DNA of 64,000 nt from Hylemonella sp. (GTDB lineage: Bacteria; Pseudomonadota; Gammaproteobacteria; Burkholderiales; Burkholderiaceae_C): NCBI RefSeq assembly GCF_027532185.1, contig NZ_JAPZSV010000001.1:1-64000 (forward strand). Direction: 5' to 3'. The position numbers were made by a program, and so were the translations under genes. Shown here piece by piece: positions 46,619-59,363 of this stretch; positions within the stretch are counted from its first letter, which is position 1; each line of letters starts with the position of its first letter. A model generated the notes under the pieces. That model searched no databases and was not told where the DNA came from. It was given only the letters and a program-made list of their open reading frames with translations.

Positions 46619-46918
46619 ATGAACCAACTGACTTGGCTGCTCAAGTGGATACTGCGGGCAGCCATTTTTTTTGCCCTGCTCGCCTTTGCGCTGAACAATC
46701 AGCACGCCGTGACCGTGCACCTGTTCTTCGGTCACGAATGGACGGCGCCGCTGGTGCTGGTAGTGCTCGCCGCCTTTGCCCTGGGCCTGGCTGCCGGCGT
46801 GCTGGCCATGCTGCCGCGCTGGTTCAAGCAGCGGCGCGCCGCGCGCCTCGCACGTCGCCAGGGCGCCGCCGACAGCCAGCTCGCCCTCTCCACCCTGCAG
46901 CCGCCCCATGAACCTTGA
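46619..46918 (+). CDS. lapA: LapA-like membrane protein (DUF1049)
   Basis: The 99-residue protein has two membrane helices (about 10-28 and 40-63) with FALNNQHAVTVHLFFGHEW between them, and a basic tail (WFKQRRAARLARRQG). This matches LapA, which with LapB controls LPS assembly by handling LpxC turnover. Its last 11 bp overlap lapB, so the pair is coupled. Confidence 0.85.
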   Translation: MNQLTWLLKWILRAAIFFALLAFALNNQHAVTVHLFFGHEWTAPLVLVVLAAFALGLAAGVLAMLPRWFKQRRAARLARRQGAADSQLALSTLQPPHEP

Positions 46919-48065
46919 CCTGAGCTGGATCCTGCTCGGCCTGCCCGCCGCGTTCATCCTGGGCTGGATCGCCTCGCGTCTGGACCTGCGCCAGCTGCGC
47001 ATCGAGAACCGCCGCAATCCCAAAGCCTACTTCCGCGGCCTTAACTTCCTGCTCAACGAGCAGCAGGACCAGGCCATCGACGCCTTCATCGAGGCCGTGC
47101 AGAACGACCCCGACACGTCCGAGCTGCACTTCGCCCTCGGCAACCTGTTCCGCCGCCGCGGCGAGTACGAGCGCGCCGTGCGCGTGCACGAGCACCTGCT
47201 GGCACGCGCCGACCTATCCGAGGCCGATCGCCAGCGTGCCCAGCACGCGCTCGCGCTGGACTTCCTCAAGGCCGGCCTGCTCGACCGCGCCGATGCTGCC
47301 CTGCTCAAGCTCGAGGGCACGCCCTTCCAGGCCCAGGCGCGCCTGGCCCGCCTGGCCAATGCCGAGCGCGCACGCGACTGGCCCCAGGCAGCCGCCATCG
47401 CGCGCCGGCTGGAAGACGCCGAGCACGGCAGCTTCAGCAGCCGTCTGGCGCATTACCTCTGCGAACAGGCTGCGGCCGAACTGGCGCGCGGCGACAGCAC
47501 GGCTGCCCTGCAGCTGCTGCAGCAGGCCATCAGCACCGCACCCGCAGCGCCTCGCGCACGCATCGAGCTGGCGCGCCTGCAGATGCAGCAGAAGCAGGCC
47601 GCCGAGGCCTGCGCCACGCTGGAAGAGGCCTTACAGGCCTGCCCGAGCGCCACACCGCTGATCGCCGCTCCGCTGGCCCAGGCCGCCATCGCCGGCGGCC
47701 GCACCGTGAACGTGCTGGCCCGCTTGCAGGCCATCTACGAACAGACGCCCTCGCTCGACGTGCTCGAAGCCCTGGTGACGCTGCAGGCCGCCGCGGGCAG
47801 CAGCAGCACCAGCACGCGCGACTGGTACGCCCACCATCTGGAGCGCGAGCCCTCGCTCGTCGCCGCCGCCAAATGGCTGGCCGGCGAGCAGCTCGAGCAC
47901 GAGCAGTTCCACCCCCAGGTCCCGCGCGCGCTGGACCACGCCGTCAAGCCGCTCACGCGCTACCGCTGCGCGGCCTGCGGCTTCGAGGCCAAGCAGCATT
48001 TCTGGCAATGCCCGGGCTGCCAGGCCTGGGACAGCTATCCCGCCCGCCGGGTTGAAGAGTTATGA
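46908..48065 (+). CDS. lapB: Lipopolysaccharide assembly protein B
   Basis: The 385-residue protein has one N-terminal membrane helix (about 7-22), about eight or nine TPRs (about 40-330) and a C-terminal rubredoxin-like metal site (YRCAACGFEAKQHFWQCPGCQAWDSY) with all four cysteines. LapB (YciM) brings LpxC to the FtsH protease and so balances LPS with phospholipid. ATG at 46908 overlaps lapA. Confidence 0.92.
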   Translation: MNLDLSWILLGLPAAFILGWIASRLDLRQLRIENRRNPKAYFRGLNFLLNEQQDQAIDAFIEAVQNDPDTSELHFALGNLFRRRGEYERAVRVHEHLLARADLSEADRQRAQHALALDFLKAGLLDRADAALLKLEGTPFQAQARLARLANAERARDWPQAAAIARRLEDAEHGSFSSRLAHYLCEQAAAELARGDSTAALQLLQQAISTAPAAPRARIELARLQMQQKQAAEACATLEEALQACPSATPLIAAPLAQAAIAGGRTVNVLARLQAIYEQTPSLDVLEALVTLQAAAGSSSTSTRDWYAHHLEREPSLVAAAKWLAGEQLEHEQFHPQVPRALDHAVKPLTRYRCAACGFEAKQHFWQCPGCQAWDSYPARRVEEL

Positions 48066-48210
48066 AGCACCCCCAGGCTCCGCTCCCTACGTTCGCTGCG
48101 CCACCCCCCTCAAAGGGGGCGACGCCAGCAGCCCGGCAAAGCCGGCTCTGCGGCGGCCCGCGACCTGGCTTCTTCGTGCCAGCTGTGATGCGGCCATCGG
48201 TCTTTCAGTC
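48066..48210. repeat. Intergenic hairpin repeat before rfaE1
   Basis: This 145-bp gap carries a CCCCC-TCAAA-GGGGG hairpin (48105-48119), a second hairpin AGCCCGG-CAAA-CCGGCT-like (about 48129-48147) and a GC-rich tail. It is the same kind of element as at 20315 and 41384. It could separate lapB from rfaE1 transcription. Confidence 0.6.
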
Positions 48211-49152
48211 ATGCCTATGAACATATCTCAAGCTCAACTCGCCAAGTCCCGCGTGCTCGTGGTGGGCGACGCCATGATCGACCGCTACTGGTACGGTGCG
48301 GTCGACCGCATCAGTCCCGAGGCGCCCGTGCCCGTGGTGCGCGTCACGCGCGAGGAACTGCGCATCGGTGGTGCCGCCAACGTGGCGAGCAACGTTGTCT
48401 CCCTTGGCGCCAAGGCCACGCTGCTCACCGTGGTCGGCGACGACGACGCCAGCCACACGCTGGAGCGCCTCGTGGCCCAGACCGGCATCACCCCGCACTT
48501 CGGCCGCGATGCCGATCTGCAGACCACCGTGAAGCTGCGCGTGATTGGCCGCCAGCAGCAGCTGATCCGCCTCGATTTCGAGAACAGCCCCAAGAGCGAA
48601 GTGCTGGCCTCGCAGACCGCCGACTTTCTCAAGCTGCTGCCCCAGCACGACGCGGTGCTTTTCTCTGATTACGGCAAAGGTGGCCTGGACCACGTGCACC
48701 ACATGATCGAGCACGCGCGCGCCGCAGGCAAGCCGGTGCTGATTGATCCCAAGGGTTCGGACTACTCGCGCTACAGCGGCGCCACCGTGATCACCCCCAA
48801 CCGCGCTGAGCTGCAACAGGTGGTGGGCGCCTGGAACAGCGAGGACGAGCTGCGCGCCAAGGCGCGCAAGCTGCGCGAGTCGCTCGATCTCACCGCCCTG
48901 CTGCTCACGCGCAGCGAGGAAGGCATGACCTTGTACGAGGCCGACAGCGAAGCCAGCGTGGCCGCCCAGGCCCGCGAGGTGTTCGATGTGACGGGCGCGG
49001 GTGACACCGTGATCGCCACCCTGGCCGCCCTCGTGGGCGCCGGCCTGCCGCTGCGCCAAGCCATGCCCCTGGCCAACAAGGCCGGCGGCATCGTCGTGGG
49101 CAAGTTCGGCACCGCCACCGTCAGCTACGACGAGCTGTTCGGCACACAATGA
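48211..49152 (+). CDS. rfaE1: D-glycero-beta-D-manno-heptose-7-phosphate kinase
   Basis: The 313-residue PfkB-type kinase has RVLVVGDAMIDRYWYGAVDRISPEAPVPV, GGAANVASNVVSLGA and the catalytic VTGAGDTVIATLAALV. It phosphorylates heptose 7-phosphate for ADP-heptose synthesis. Only the kinase half of the E. coli HldE fusion is present; the nucleotidyltransferase (RfaE2) must be encoded elsewhere. ATG codons at 48211 and 48217 are both possible starts. It precedes rfaD by 17 bp. Confidence 0.9.
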   Translation: MPMNISQAQLAKSRVLVVGDAMIDRYWYGAVDRISPEAPVPVVRVTREELRIGGAANVASNVVSLGAKATLLTVVGDDDASHTLERLVAQTGITPHFGRDADLQTTVKLRVIGRQQQLIRLDFENSPKSEVLASQTADFLKLLPQHDAVLFSDYGKGGLDHVHHMIEHARAAGKPVLIDPKGSDYSRYSGATVITPNRAELQQVVGAWNSEDELRAKARKLRESLDLTALLLTRSEEGMTLYEADSEASVAAQAREVFDVTGAGDTVIATLAALVGAGLPLRQAMPLANKAGGIVVGKFGTATVSYDELFGTQ

Positions 49153-49169
49153 GTTACTGAGGACATCAC

Positions 49170-50177
49170 ATGACACGCGTAGTGGTTACCGGGGCGGCGG
49201 GGTTTATCGGCGCCAACATCGTCAAAGGCCTGAACGCACGTGGCATCGACGACATCATCGTCGTCGACGACCTGAGCCAGGGCGACAAGTTCCGCAACAT
49301 CGCGGACCTCAAGATCGCCGACTATGTGGACCTGGACGACTTCTATCCGAATTTCGAGGAAGGCTATTACGGCAAGGTCGAGGCCGTCTTCCACGAAGGT
49401 GCCTGCAGCGACACCATGGAGCAGGACGGCAAGTACATGATGGACAACAACTACACGCTCTCGTGTGAGTTGTTCCAGGCCTGTCAGCAGCAGGGTACGC
49501 GCCTGCTCTACGCCTCCTCTGCCGCCACCTACGGCGGCTCGGAGACCTTCCGCGAGGAGCCAGCTTTCGAGGGCCCGCTCAACGTCTACGGCTACTCCAA
49601 GCTGCTGTTTGACCAGCGCATGCGGCGCGAGCTGGGGACGAAATTCGAGAAGGCCAAGCTGCAGGTCGCCGGCTTCCGCTACTTCAACGTCTACGGGCCG
49701 CGCGAGCAGCACAAGGGTCGCATGGCCAGTGTGGCCTACCACCAGTTCCACCAGTTCCGCAACGAAGGCAAGGTCAAGCTCTTCGGCGAATACGGCGGCT
49801 ACGCGCGCGGCGAGCAGATGCGCGACTTCGTCTTCGTCGACGACGTGGTGGCCGTCAACCTCTGGTTCTTCGACCACCCGGAGAAAAGTGGCATCTTCAA
49901 CCTCGGCTCGGGCCGGGCGCAGCCCTTCAACGACGTGGCCGTGGCCGTGGTCAACACCCTGCGCAGCCTGCAGGGAGAGGCCGCGCTGCCCCTGGCCGAG
50001 ATCGCCGCACGCGGCCTGATCGAGTACATCCCCTTTCCCGACGCCCTGCGCGGCAAGTACCAGTGCTACACCCAGGCCGACCTGGGCGCGCTGCGCGCGG
50101 CCGGCTGCGCGCATGAGTTCCACAGCGTGCAGGACGGGGTGAGCCAGTACGTGCGCGAACTCGCACGCCAGGCCTGA
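49170..50177 (+). CDS. rfaD: ADP-L-glycero-D-manno-heptose 6-epimerase
   Basis: This 335-residue extended short-chain dehydrogenase performs the last step of ADP-heptose synthesis. It has the NADP-binding [15 protein letters not shown], the region [10 protein letters not shown], the active-site [10 protein letters not shown] and [28 protein letters not shown]. With rfaE1, lapA and lapB it forms an LPS-related block. Confidence 0.95.
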   Translation: MTRVVVTGAAGFIGANIVKGLNARGIDDIIVVDDLSQGDKFRNIADLKIADYVDLDDFYPNFEEGYYGKVEAVFHEGACSDTMEQDGKYMMDNNYTLSCELFQACQQQGTRLLYASSAATYGGSETFREEPAFEGPLNVYGYSKLLFDQRMRRELGTKFEKAKLQVAGFRYFNVYGPREQHKGRMASVAYHQFHQFRNEGKVKLFGEYGGYARGEQMRDFVFVDDVVAVNLWFFDHPEKSGIFNLGSGRAQPFNDVAVAVVNTLRSLQGEAALPLAEIAARGLIEYIPFPDALRGKYQCYTQADLGALRAAGCAHEFHSVQDGVSQYVRELARQA

Positions 50178-50201
50178 GGCGGCCGCGCGGGCCTGCCCCG
50201 G

Positions 50202-51743
50202 TCATGCCGACCTGGCCGTCTTCAGCTGTTCCCTGAGCACGGTCTTGAGCACCTTGCCGTAATTGTTCTTGGGCAGTTCGGACACGAACACATAGCGCTT
50301 GGGCCGCTTGAAGCGGGCCAGCTGTTGCAGGCAGTGCGCGTTGAGCGCGGCCGCATCGGTCACGCTGCCCAGCGGGCACACAACAAAGGCCACGACCACC
50401 TCGCCCCATTCCGGATCGGGCGCACCTACCACGGCCACCTCGGACACGCCGGGCGCCGTCAGCAGCACCTCTTCGACCTCGCGCGGGTAGATGTTGGAGC
50501 CGCCACTGATGAGCAGATCCTTGCTGCGGTCCCTGAGCGTGAGAAATCCATCCTTATCCAGGCTGCCCACATCGCCGGTCAGCAACCAGCCATCCCGGAT
50601 CGCGGCCGCGGTCGCCTCCGGGTTGTCCCAGTAGCCGGCCATCACGCTATCGCCACGCACCATGACCTCGCCCACCGCCCCCACCGGCAGCTCGCGGCCC
50701 TCTTCATCTGCCACCCGCAGCGCCACCGGCGTCTGCGCGACGCCCACCGAGGCCAGCCGTTCGAGATAACGCGGATGCGCGGTATCCGTCAGATGACGGC
50801 GCGCCAGCGCCGTGGCCACCATGGGTGTCTCGCCCTGACCATAGATCTGCACGAAGCGCGGCCCCATCACACGCAGCGCGCGCTGGATGTCGGCCAGGTA
50901 CATGGGCGCGCCGCCGTAGACGATGGTCTTCCAGGCCCGCGCGCCGTCTTCGGGCTGCAGCCCGGCCTGCTCGGCATGATCGACCAGGCGCTTGACGATG
51001 GTGGGCGCCGCAAATGTGCTCAGCGGCCCGAGAACGCAACCCAGGGCATGGAGCTCGGCCGGATCAACACCGCCCGACGCCGGCACCACGTGGCGGGCGC
51101 CGGCCATCAGGTGCGGCACGGCGTACAGGCCCGCCCCGTGGGACATGGGCGCGGCGTAGACGATGGCATCGCCTGGATCGACCCCATCCACATCGACGAA
51201 ATAGGTCAGCCCCATGATCATCAGGTTGCGGTGGGTGAGCATCACGCCCTTGGGCCGGCCGGTCGTGCCGCTGGTGTAGAACAGCCAGGCCAAGTCATCG
51301 GGCTCACGCTGCACCGGATCCTGCTGCCAAGGGTCGGAAAGAGGCGCCAGCAGGGCATCCATCTCGCCGGAGTCGACCTCGATCTGACGGACCAGGCCAG
51401 CCAGCGGTGCAGGCGCCACATCGGCGCTCACGAAAGCCCAGCCTGAACGTGCATGGCCAATGATCCACTCCACCTCGCGCGCGTGCAGCTTGGCATTGAC
51501 CGGGACCACCACTAGGCCTGCCCACCAGGCGGCCCAGAGAATCTCCAGGTAGCGCGGATGATTGCTCATGAAAACCAGCACACGGTCTCCGGGCCGCAGG
51601 CCCGCCGCCGCCAAGCGTTGCGCCAGGCCGGCGCTGCGCGCGGCCCATTCACCATAGCGGGCGTGCAGGGCCGTGCCCCGGTAGATGGCGGGGCGCGCCG
51701 GATCAAGGCGAGCCTGACGCAACAACAGCTGAACAAGATTCAT
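50202..51743 (-). CDS. Acyl-CoA synthetase (AMP-forming)
   Basis: This 513-residue enzyme of the ANL superfamily has the P-loop-like YTSGTTGRPKGVMLTHRN, the IYGQGETPM motif, the GDVGSLDKDGFLTLRDRSKDLLISGGSNIYPREVE hinge and PKNNYGKVLK with the catalytic lysine. It activates a carboxylic acid to its CoA thioester. Substrate is unknown; medium-chain or aromatic acids are typical of this length. ATG at 51767 could add eight residues. It is divergent from a PAS-LuxR regulator 97 bp away, which probably controls it. Confidence 0.87.
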   Translation of the reverse strand: MNLVQLLLRQARLDPARPAIYRGTALHARYGEWAARSAGLAQRLAAAGLRPGDRVLVFMSNHPRYLEILWAAWWAGLVVVPVNAKLHAREVEWIIGHARSGWAFVSADVAPAPLAGLVRQIEVDSGEMDALLAPLSDPWQQDPVQREPDDLAWLFYTSGTTGRPKGVMLTHRNLMIMGLTYFVDVDGVDPGDAIVYAAPMSHGAGLYAVPHLMAGARHVVPASGGVDPAELHALGCVLGPLSTFAAPTIVKRLVDHAEQAGLQPEDGARAWKTIVYGGAPMYLADIQRALRVMGPRFVQIYGQGETPMVATALARRHLTDTAHPRYLERLASVGVAQTPVALRVADEEGRELPVGAVGEVMVRGDSVMAGYWDNPEATAAAIRDGWLLTGDVGSLDKDGFLTLRDRSKDLLISGGSNIYPREVEEVLLTAPGVSEVAVVGAPDPEWGEVVVAFVVCPLGSVTDAAALNAHCLQQLARFKRPKRYVFVSELPKNNYGKVLKTVLREQLKTARSA

Positions 51744-51839
51744 GGCGAGCGCGAAAAGGTCTGACATCGAAGAACAGCCTGAACGATACGCGCGCATCGT
51801 GCGGACGCCTATACGGCATGAATACCGTATCATGCCGCC

Positions 51840-52376
51840 ATGAGCGCCCTGGCCGATTTCGGCTTCATGCTGGCCCCAACGGCACTGTGCATCACCCGAG
51901 ACCGGGTGATCGCCCTGTGCAATCCTGCCTTCGCCGAACTGTTCGGCTACAAGGTTGAGGCCTTGAAAGGCCAGTCCATCGTTCTGCTCTACCCCTCGGC
52001 CCAGGAGTACAGCCGCATCGGCGCGCGGGGCTATCCGCAGATGACGCGCGGACGCACCTACCGGGACGAACGCCTCATGCGCCGCTCCGACGGTAACCTG
52101 ATCTGGTGCCGGGTGACTGGTCGTGCTGGCGATGGCGATGCCCCTGAACGCCAGGCCGTCTGGATCTTCGAGCCCCTGCACCACCCGGCCGACGCCACCC
52201 GGGCCCTGAGCCCGCGCGAGCGCGAAGTCGTGGCGCATCTCGCGCAGGGACTCTCCAGCAAGGAGATCGCCCGTGAGCTCGGCCTCAGCCCGCGCACGGT
52301 GGAAATGCACCGCGCCCGCCTGCTGCGCAAGCTGGCGGTGCGAACCACCGCGCAGCTGCTGGCACGGCTGGCCTGA
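51840..52376 (+). CDS. PAS-LuxR transcriptional regulator
   Basis: The 178-residue protein has an N-terminal PAS domain (about 8-105, [31 protein letters not shown]) and a LuxR-type helix-turn-helix (about 118-178, [43 protein letters not shown]). There is no receiver domain or autoinducer domain, so the signal is sensed by the PAS domain, ligand unknown. Divergent from the acyl-CoA synthetase gene. The ATG overlaps no neighbour. Confidence 0.85.
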   Translation: MSALADFGFMLAPTALCITRDRVIALCNPAFAELFGYKVEALKGQSIVLLYPSAQEYSRIGARGYPQMTRGRTYRDERLMRRSDGNLIWCRVTGRAGDGDAPERQAVWIFEPLHHPADATRALSPREREVVAHLAQGLSSKEIARELGLSPRTVEMHRARLLRKLAVRTTAQLLARLA

Positions 52377-52381
52377 TGAAA

Positions 52382-52411
52382 AAGGCCAGCGGGCTCACGC
52401 CTGCTGGCCTT
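52382..52411. terminator. Bidirectional terminator
   Basis: A 12-bp stem with one G-U pair, AAGGCCAGCGGG / CCTGCTGGCCTT, has a 6-nt loop. It lies between the convergent PAS-LuxR and lipoprotein genes. The flanks are A-rich on the left only. Confidence 0.6.
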
Positions 52412-52433
52412 GAATGCCTGCCGCCTCAGCGGC

Positions 52434-52760
52434 TCACTTGCACTTGAAGATCTCGTAGCTGCGCTTGCCGTACTCCATCGAGGCGCCCTTGACCACGGTG
52501 TCGCCGCCCTTGTCCACGGCCTCGTTACGGGCCATCTGCAGCAGATTGTCTTCCACCGCTTCGGCGCTGCGCGTGATCGGGCCCAGCGAGGACAGCACGC
52601 TGAGCGTGGTGCGCCCCAGCGACTTGCACTTGCTGACCTGCGTGGCATCGGCCAGCACGATCTGGTCCGCGCCGAGGCGCTCGCCGATCATGGTGCTGGA
52701 ACAGCCGCCCAGCAGCAGTGCAGACAGAGCCAGAGGGATGAGTAGTTTTTTCGTCGACAT
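52434..52760 (-). CDS. DUF4156 lipoprotein
   Basis: The 108-residue protein begins MSTKKLLIPLALSALLLGGCSS with a lipobox LLGGC. It continues with the DUF4156 pattern VLADATQVSKCKSLGRTTLSVLSS...NEAVDKGGDTVV. Two further cysteines (SKCKSL and the terminal FKCK) may form a disulfide. It is an envelope lipoprotein of unknown role; the ATG at 52760 is chosen because the signal begins there. Confidence 0.8.
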   Translation of the reverse strand: MSTKKLLIPLALSALLLGGCSSTMIGERLGADQIVLADATQVSKCKSLGRTTLSVLSSLGPITRSAEAVEDNLLQMARNEAVDKGGDTVVKGASMEYGKRSYEIFKCK

Positions 52761-52838
52761 GTCTAGACTCCTGAAGATCCGAACAGAATATGTGAGGGGC
52801 AAGTCTAACGGGAGTTCCCGTTACAAAATGCAAGCAGC

Positions 52839-53447
52839 TCAGCAGCCGGTGATGCGCCGGTAGTCCTGGCGGGTCTCGGCCGAAACGGCGTCGATGAGCT
52901 GCTGATGGCTGGTCTGGTGCCGCGCCAGCATGCGCGCCGAGGCGACGGCCTTGGAGCGGCAGAACCAGTGGCAGCTGTGCTGCATGAGCAGCAGCTCGGC
53001 CGTCATCGTGTAGGCCTTGTCGCGCTGCGAGAGCTGGTGGCGGTTTTCAGCTGCTGCCGCAATGCCTTCGGCATGCACGGCCACCAGATGACGCATATCA
53101 AACGCCTGGCGCGGAAAGATCTTGTCGCCGTAGGGCAGAGCGAAACCCAGGGTGCTGACCTGGGTCTGCCCGTTCCAGACCTTGGAAAAATCCTCGCTAA
53201 AGCGGCGGAACTGGCTCGCCAACTCCTGCTCGGCGGTGGCCAGCAGGCTCCAGATCTGCGAGCGACGCTCCTCGTCGCTCTCTCCGAGTGCGCGCAGATA
53301 GCCGTCACTCACGTTCTCCATGAGCTTCTCGATCTGGTACTGGCTCAGATAGCCCCCCAGCAGGTAGATGCGGCGGCGCTGGTCCCGCGCCTTGAGCACC
53401 TGAAAGCCCACGACAAGCGCGAGCGGAAGAAAAACAAGGATATCCAT
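52839..53447 (-). CDS. Unrecognised protein with N-terminal membrane helix
   Basis: The 202-residue protein has one N-terminal hydrophobic helix (MDILVFLPLALVVGFQVL). A hydrophilic, mostly helical body of about 180 residues follows, with LMQHSCHWFCRSKAVASARMLARHQTSH near the end. I do not recognise a family. The body would face the cytoplasm if the helix is a signal anchor. It stands between the lipoprotein gene and the oxoprolinase gene on the same strand, with 53 bp to the latter and no obvious coupling. Confidence 0.6.
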   Translation of the reverse strand: MDILVFLPLALVVGFQVLKARDQRRRIYLLGGYLSQYQIEKLMENVSDGYLRALGESDEERRSQIWSLLATAEQELASQFRRFSEDFSKVWNGQTQVSTLGFALPYGDKIFPRQAFDMRHLVAVHAEGIAAAAENRHQLSQRDKAYTMTAELLLMQHSCHWFCRSKAVASARMLARHQTSHQQLIDAVSAETRQDYRRITGC

Positions 53448-53500
53448 GGGGGTCGCTGCGTCCGCGTGCAAAGCCGTCAGTTTAGACGGCCTGCGAGGAC

Positions 53501-57088
<3,588 letters not shown>

Positions 57089-57099
57089 CTTCCTCTCCC

Positions 57100-57639
57100 T
57101 TACAAGCTCGCAGCGGACCGGGCCGCCTGGTCATAGACGCCTGACAGCACACGCAGCAGGCGCGCCAGCTCGCCGATGTCGCGGTTCAGGCCTTCGTCGG
57201 CCTTGAGCGCGTTGATCAGGCAGCCTTCACGGATCTCGCGGTAGCGCTGCACAAAATGCTGCCCTTGCTCGGTGGCGGCATAGGTCACTTCCTTGCCGCT
57301 CTTGCTGGACGCCACCACGCCCAGGCCCTGCAGCTTCTTGAGCGCGTAGTTGATGAGGTGGGTGTCTTCCACATTCATGATGAAGCTGATGTCGGCCAGG
57401 CGCTTGTTGCGCGCACGGTGCGTGACATGGTGCAGCACCAGCACGTCGAGCGGCGTCAGGTCCTTGAGGCCGGCGGCCGACATGCAGTGCACGATCCAGC
57501 GGTGGAAGGCATTGCCCGCGACGATGAGGCCGAACTCGAACTCGCTCATCTCGGCGCTGCGCGGCGAGACCAGATGTGCCGATGACACGATAGGCGACTT
57601 GCCCGACGCGGCGACACCGGATGCAGTCTTCTTGGGCAT
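57100..57639 (-). CDS. Winged-helix (MarR-like) transcriptional regulator
   Basis: The 179-residue protein has a winged-helix core at about 40-140 ([68 protein letters not shown], then the wing [17 protein letters not shown]). It resembles the MarR-type regulators found next to hydantoinase and TRAP genes. ATG at 57639 is preceded by GGAG; a GTG at 57648 is an alternative. It is cotranscribed with the oxoprolinase and lies divergent from the TRAP genes, which it probably controls. Confidence 0.82.
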   Translation of the reverse strand: MPKKTASGVAASGKSPIVSSAHLVSPRSAEMSEFEFGLIVAGNAFHRWIVHCMSAAGLKDLTPLDVLVLHHVTHRARNKRLADISFIMNVEDTHLINYALKKLQGLGVVASSKSGKEVTYAATEQGQHFVQRYREIREGCLINALKADEGLNRDIGELARLLRVLSGVYDQAARSAASL

Positions 57640-57684
57640 GAGGGGCACTCCTGCAGGGCGTCACGCCCTGTTCTGGTGAAACGG

Positions 57685-57718
57685 GATAAATACAACAACA
57701 ATTTGTTGACAATTTATC
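57685..57718. promoter_or_regulatory. Operator-like dyad between regulator and TRAP genes
   Basis: The inner palindrome CAACAATTTGTTG (57696-57708) is enclosed by GATAAAT (57685-57691) and ATTTATC (57712-57718), almost on the same centre. The outer arms are one base out of register. It overlaps the -35 box of the TRAP promoter. It is a good candidate for the site of the adjacent winged-helix regulator. Confidence 0.55.
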
Positions 57719-57734
57719 AGCATTTAGGGAATAT
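57706..57734 (+). promoter_or_regulatory. Probable promoter of the TRAP operon
   Basis: The -35 box is a perfect TTGACA (57706-57711). After a 17-bp spacer comes GAATAT (57729-57734), a weak -10. It would start transcription about 60 bp before the first TRAP gene. Confidence 0.45.
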
Positions 57735-57800
57735 GCCTATGCCCTGCCGTTTCAGGCACCCTTAAAGTTCCGCCATCCCTTCAACCACCGTGGAGTGAAC

Positions 57801-58778
57801 ATGCAGCGTCGTCATTTCTCTCTCGCCAGCCTCACGCTGGCTCTGACCCTGGCCTCCGGCAACGCCCTGGCCCAGACCAAATGGGACCTGGCCGCCGCCT
57901 ACCCGGCCACCAACTTCCATTCGGAAAACCTCATGCAGTTCGCCACCGACGTGGACAAGGCCACGGGCGGCAAGCTCAAGATCACGGTGCACGCCAACGC
58001 CACGCTGTTCAAGGCGCCGGAGATCAAACGTGCCGTGCAGGGCGGCCAGGCCCAGGCCGGCGAAGTGCTCATGGGCCTGCTGCAGAACGAATGGCAGATC
58101 TACGGCGCCGATGGTCTGCCCTTCCTGGCCGACAGCTACGACGCCTCGGTCAAGCTGTGGAAAGCGCAGAAGCCCCTGGTCGAGAAGAAGCTGGCCGAGC
58201 AGGGCATGGTGCTGCTGTATTCGGTGGCCTGGCCGCCGCAGGGCATCTATACCAAGAAGCCCATCAACAGCGCCGCCGACCTCAAGGGCGTGAAATGGCG
58301 CGCCTACAGCCCCAACACGGCACGTATTGCGGACCTGGTCGGCGCCCAGCCCGTCACCGTGCAGGCCGCCGAACTGCAACAGGCCCTGGCCACGGGCGTG
58401 GTGGAGTCGACCATGACCTCGGGCGCCACCGGCGTGGACAGCAAGCTCTTCGAGCACCTCAAGTACTACTATGACACCCAGGCCTGGCTGCCCAAGAACA
58501 TGGTGATCGTGAACAAGAAGGCGTTCGATGCGCTGGACAAGCCCACGCAGGACGCCCTGCTCAAGGCCGCGGCCGAGGCCGAGACCCGTGGTCTGGTGGC
58601 CAGCAAGCGCGTGGACACCGAGACCAAGGACAAGCTCAAGGCCAACGGCATGCAGGTGCTGCCGCCCTCGGCCGCGCTCAAGGCCGATATGCAGAAGGTC
58701 GGCGAGACCATGCTCAAGGAATGGCTGGAGAAGGCCGGGTCCGAGGGTCAGACCTTGGTCGACGCCTACAAGCGCTGA
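57801..58778 (+). CDS. dctP: TRAP transporter substrate-binding protein
   Basis: The 325-residue periplasmic protein has signal peptide MQRRHFSLASLTLALTLASGNALAQ. It has the DctP fold with KWDLAAAYPATNFHSENLMQFA at the mature start and KGVKWRAYSPNTARIADLVGAQPVTVQAAELQQALATGVVE, including the arginine that usually binds a carboxylate. A GTG six bases upstream is an alternative start. It delivers an organic acid to the DctQM permease. The neighbouring oxoprolinase suggests 5-oxoproline or a similar compound. Confidence 0.88.
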   Translation: MQRRHFSLASLTLALTLASGNALAQTKWDLAAAYPATNFHSENLMQFATDVDKATGGKLKITVHANATLFKAPEIKRAVQGGQAQAGEVLMGLLQNEWQIYGADGLPFLADSYDASVKLWKAQKPLVEKKLAEQGMVLLYSVAWPPQGIYTKKPINSAADLKGVKWRAYSPNTARIADLVGAQPVTVQAAELQQALATGVVESTMTSGATGVDSKLFEHLKYYYDTQAWLPKNMVIVNKKAFDALDKPTQDALLKAAAEAETRGLVASKRVDTETKDKLKANGMQVLPPSAALKADMQKVGETMLKEWLEKAGSEGQTLVDAYKR

Positions 58779-58787
58779 TCGCCTGCC

Positions 58788-59354
58788 ATGTCCGAACTCC
58801 CGCCGGGCCGACCCGGCCCGGTGCGCCGCGCTCTTGACGGCCTTTACGCCGCCGGCGGCGCACTGGCCGCCCTGTGCGTTCTGGCCATCCTGATCCTGAT
58901 GATCGGCGCCTCCATCGGGCGCGTGGCCAACTGGCGCATCTCCTGGATCAACGACGTCGTGGCCTGGCTCTGTGCCGCGGCCGCCTTCCTCGGCATGGCC
59001 TACAGCTTTCGCAACGGCGACTTCGTGCGCGTCACACTGCTGCTCGAGTCCGTTTCCCCCAGGGTACGCCGCTGGCTGGAGATCGTCTCACTGGCCATCG
59101 CCAGCGTGGCCATCGCCTACCTGGGCTGGTGGGCCGCACGCTTCACCTATGAGAGCTGGGAGTTCAACGACATCGCCGGCAATATGGTGGCCATCCCGAT
59201 CTGGATCCCGCAGATGAGCTTCGTGGTCGGTGCGCTGATCTTCGTGGTGGCCGTGCTCGACGAATGCATCTGCGTACTGCGCGGCGCCAAGCCGAGTTAC
59301 GTGGCACGCGTGGAAGAACGTCATGCCCGTGGCGATTTCTCCGAGGAACTGTAA
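58788..59354 (+). CDS. dctQ: TRAP transporter small permease
   Basis: The 188-residue inner-membrane protein has four helices (about 22-45, 58-76, 100-120 and 140-165), as DctQ proteins have. It includes the typical NDVVAWLCAAAAFLGMAYSFRNGDFVRVTLLLE block. It starts 9 bp after dctP and ends 9 bp before dctM. It bridges the large permease. Confidence 0.85.
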   Translation: MSELPPGRPGPVRRALDGLYAAGGALAALCVLAILILMIGASIGRVANWRISWINDVVAWLCAAAAFLGMAYSFRNGDFVRVTLLLESVSPRVRRWLEIVSLAIASVAIAYLGWWAARFTYESWEFNDIAGNMVAIPIWIPQMSFVVGALIFVVAVLDECICVLRGAKPSYVARVEERHARGDFSEEL

Positions 59355-59363
59355 GGAAGCGTG

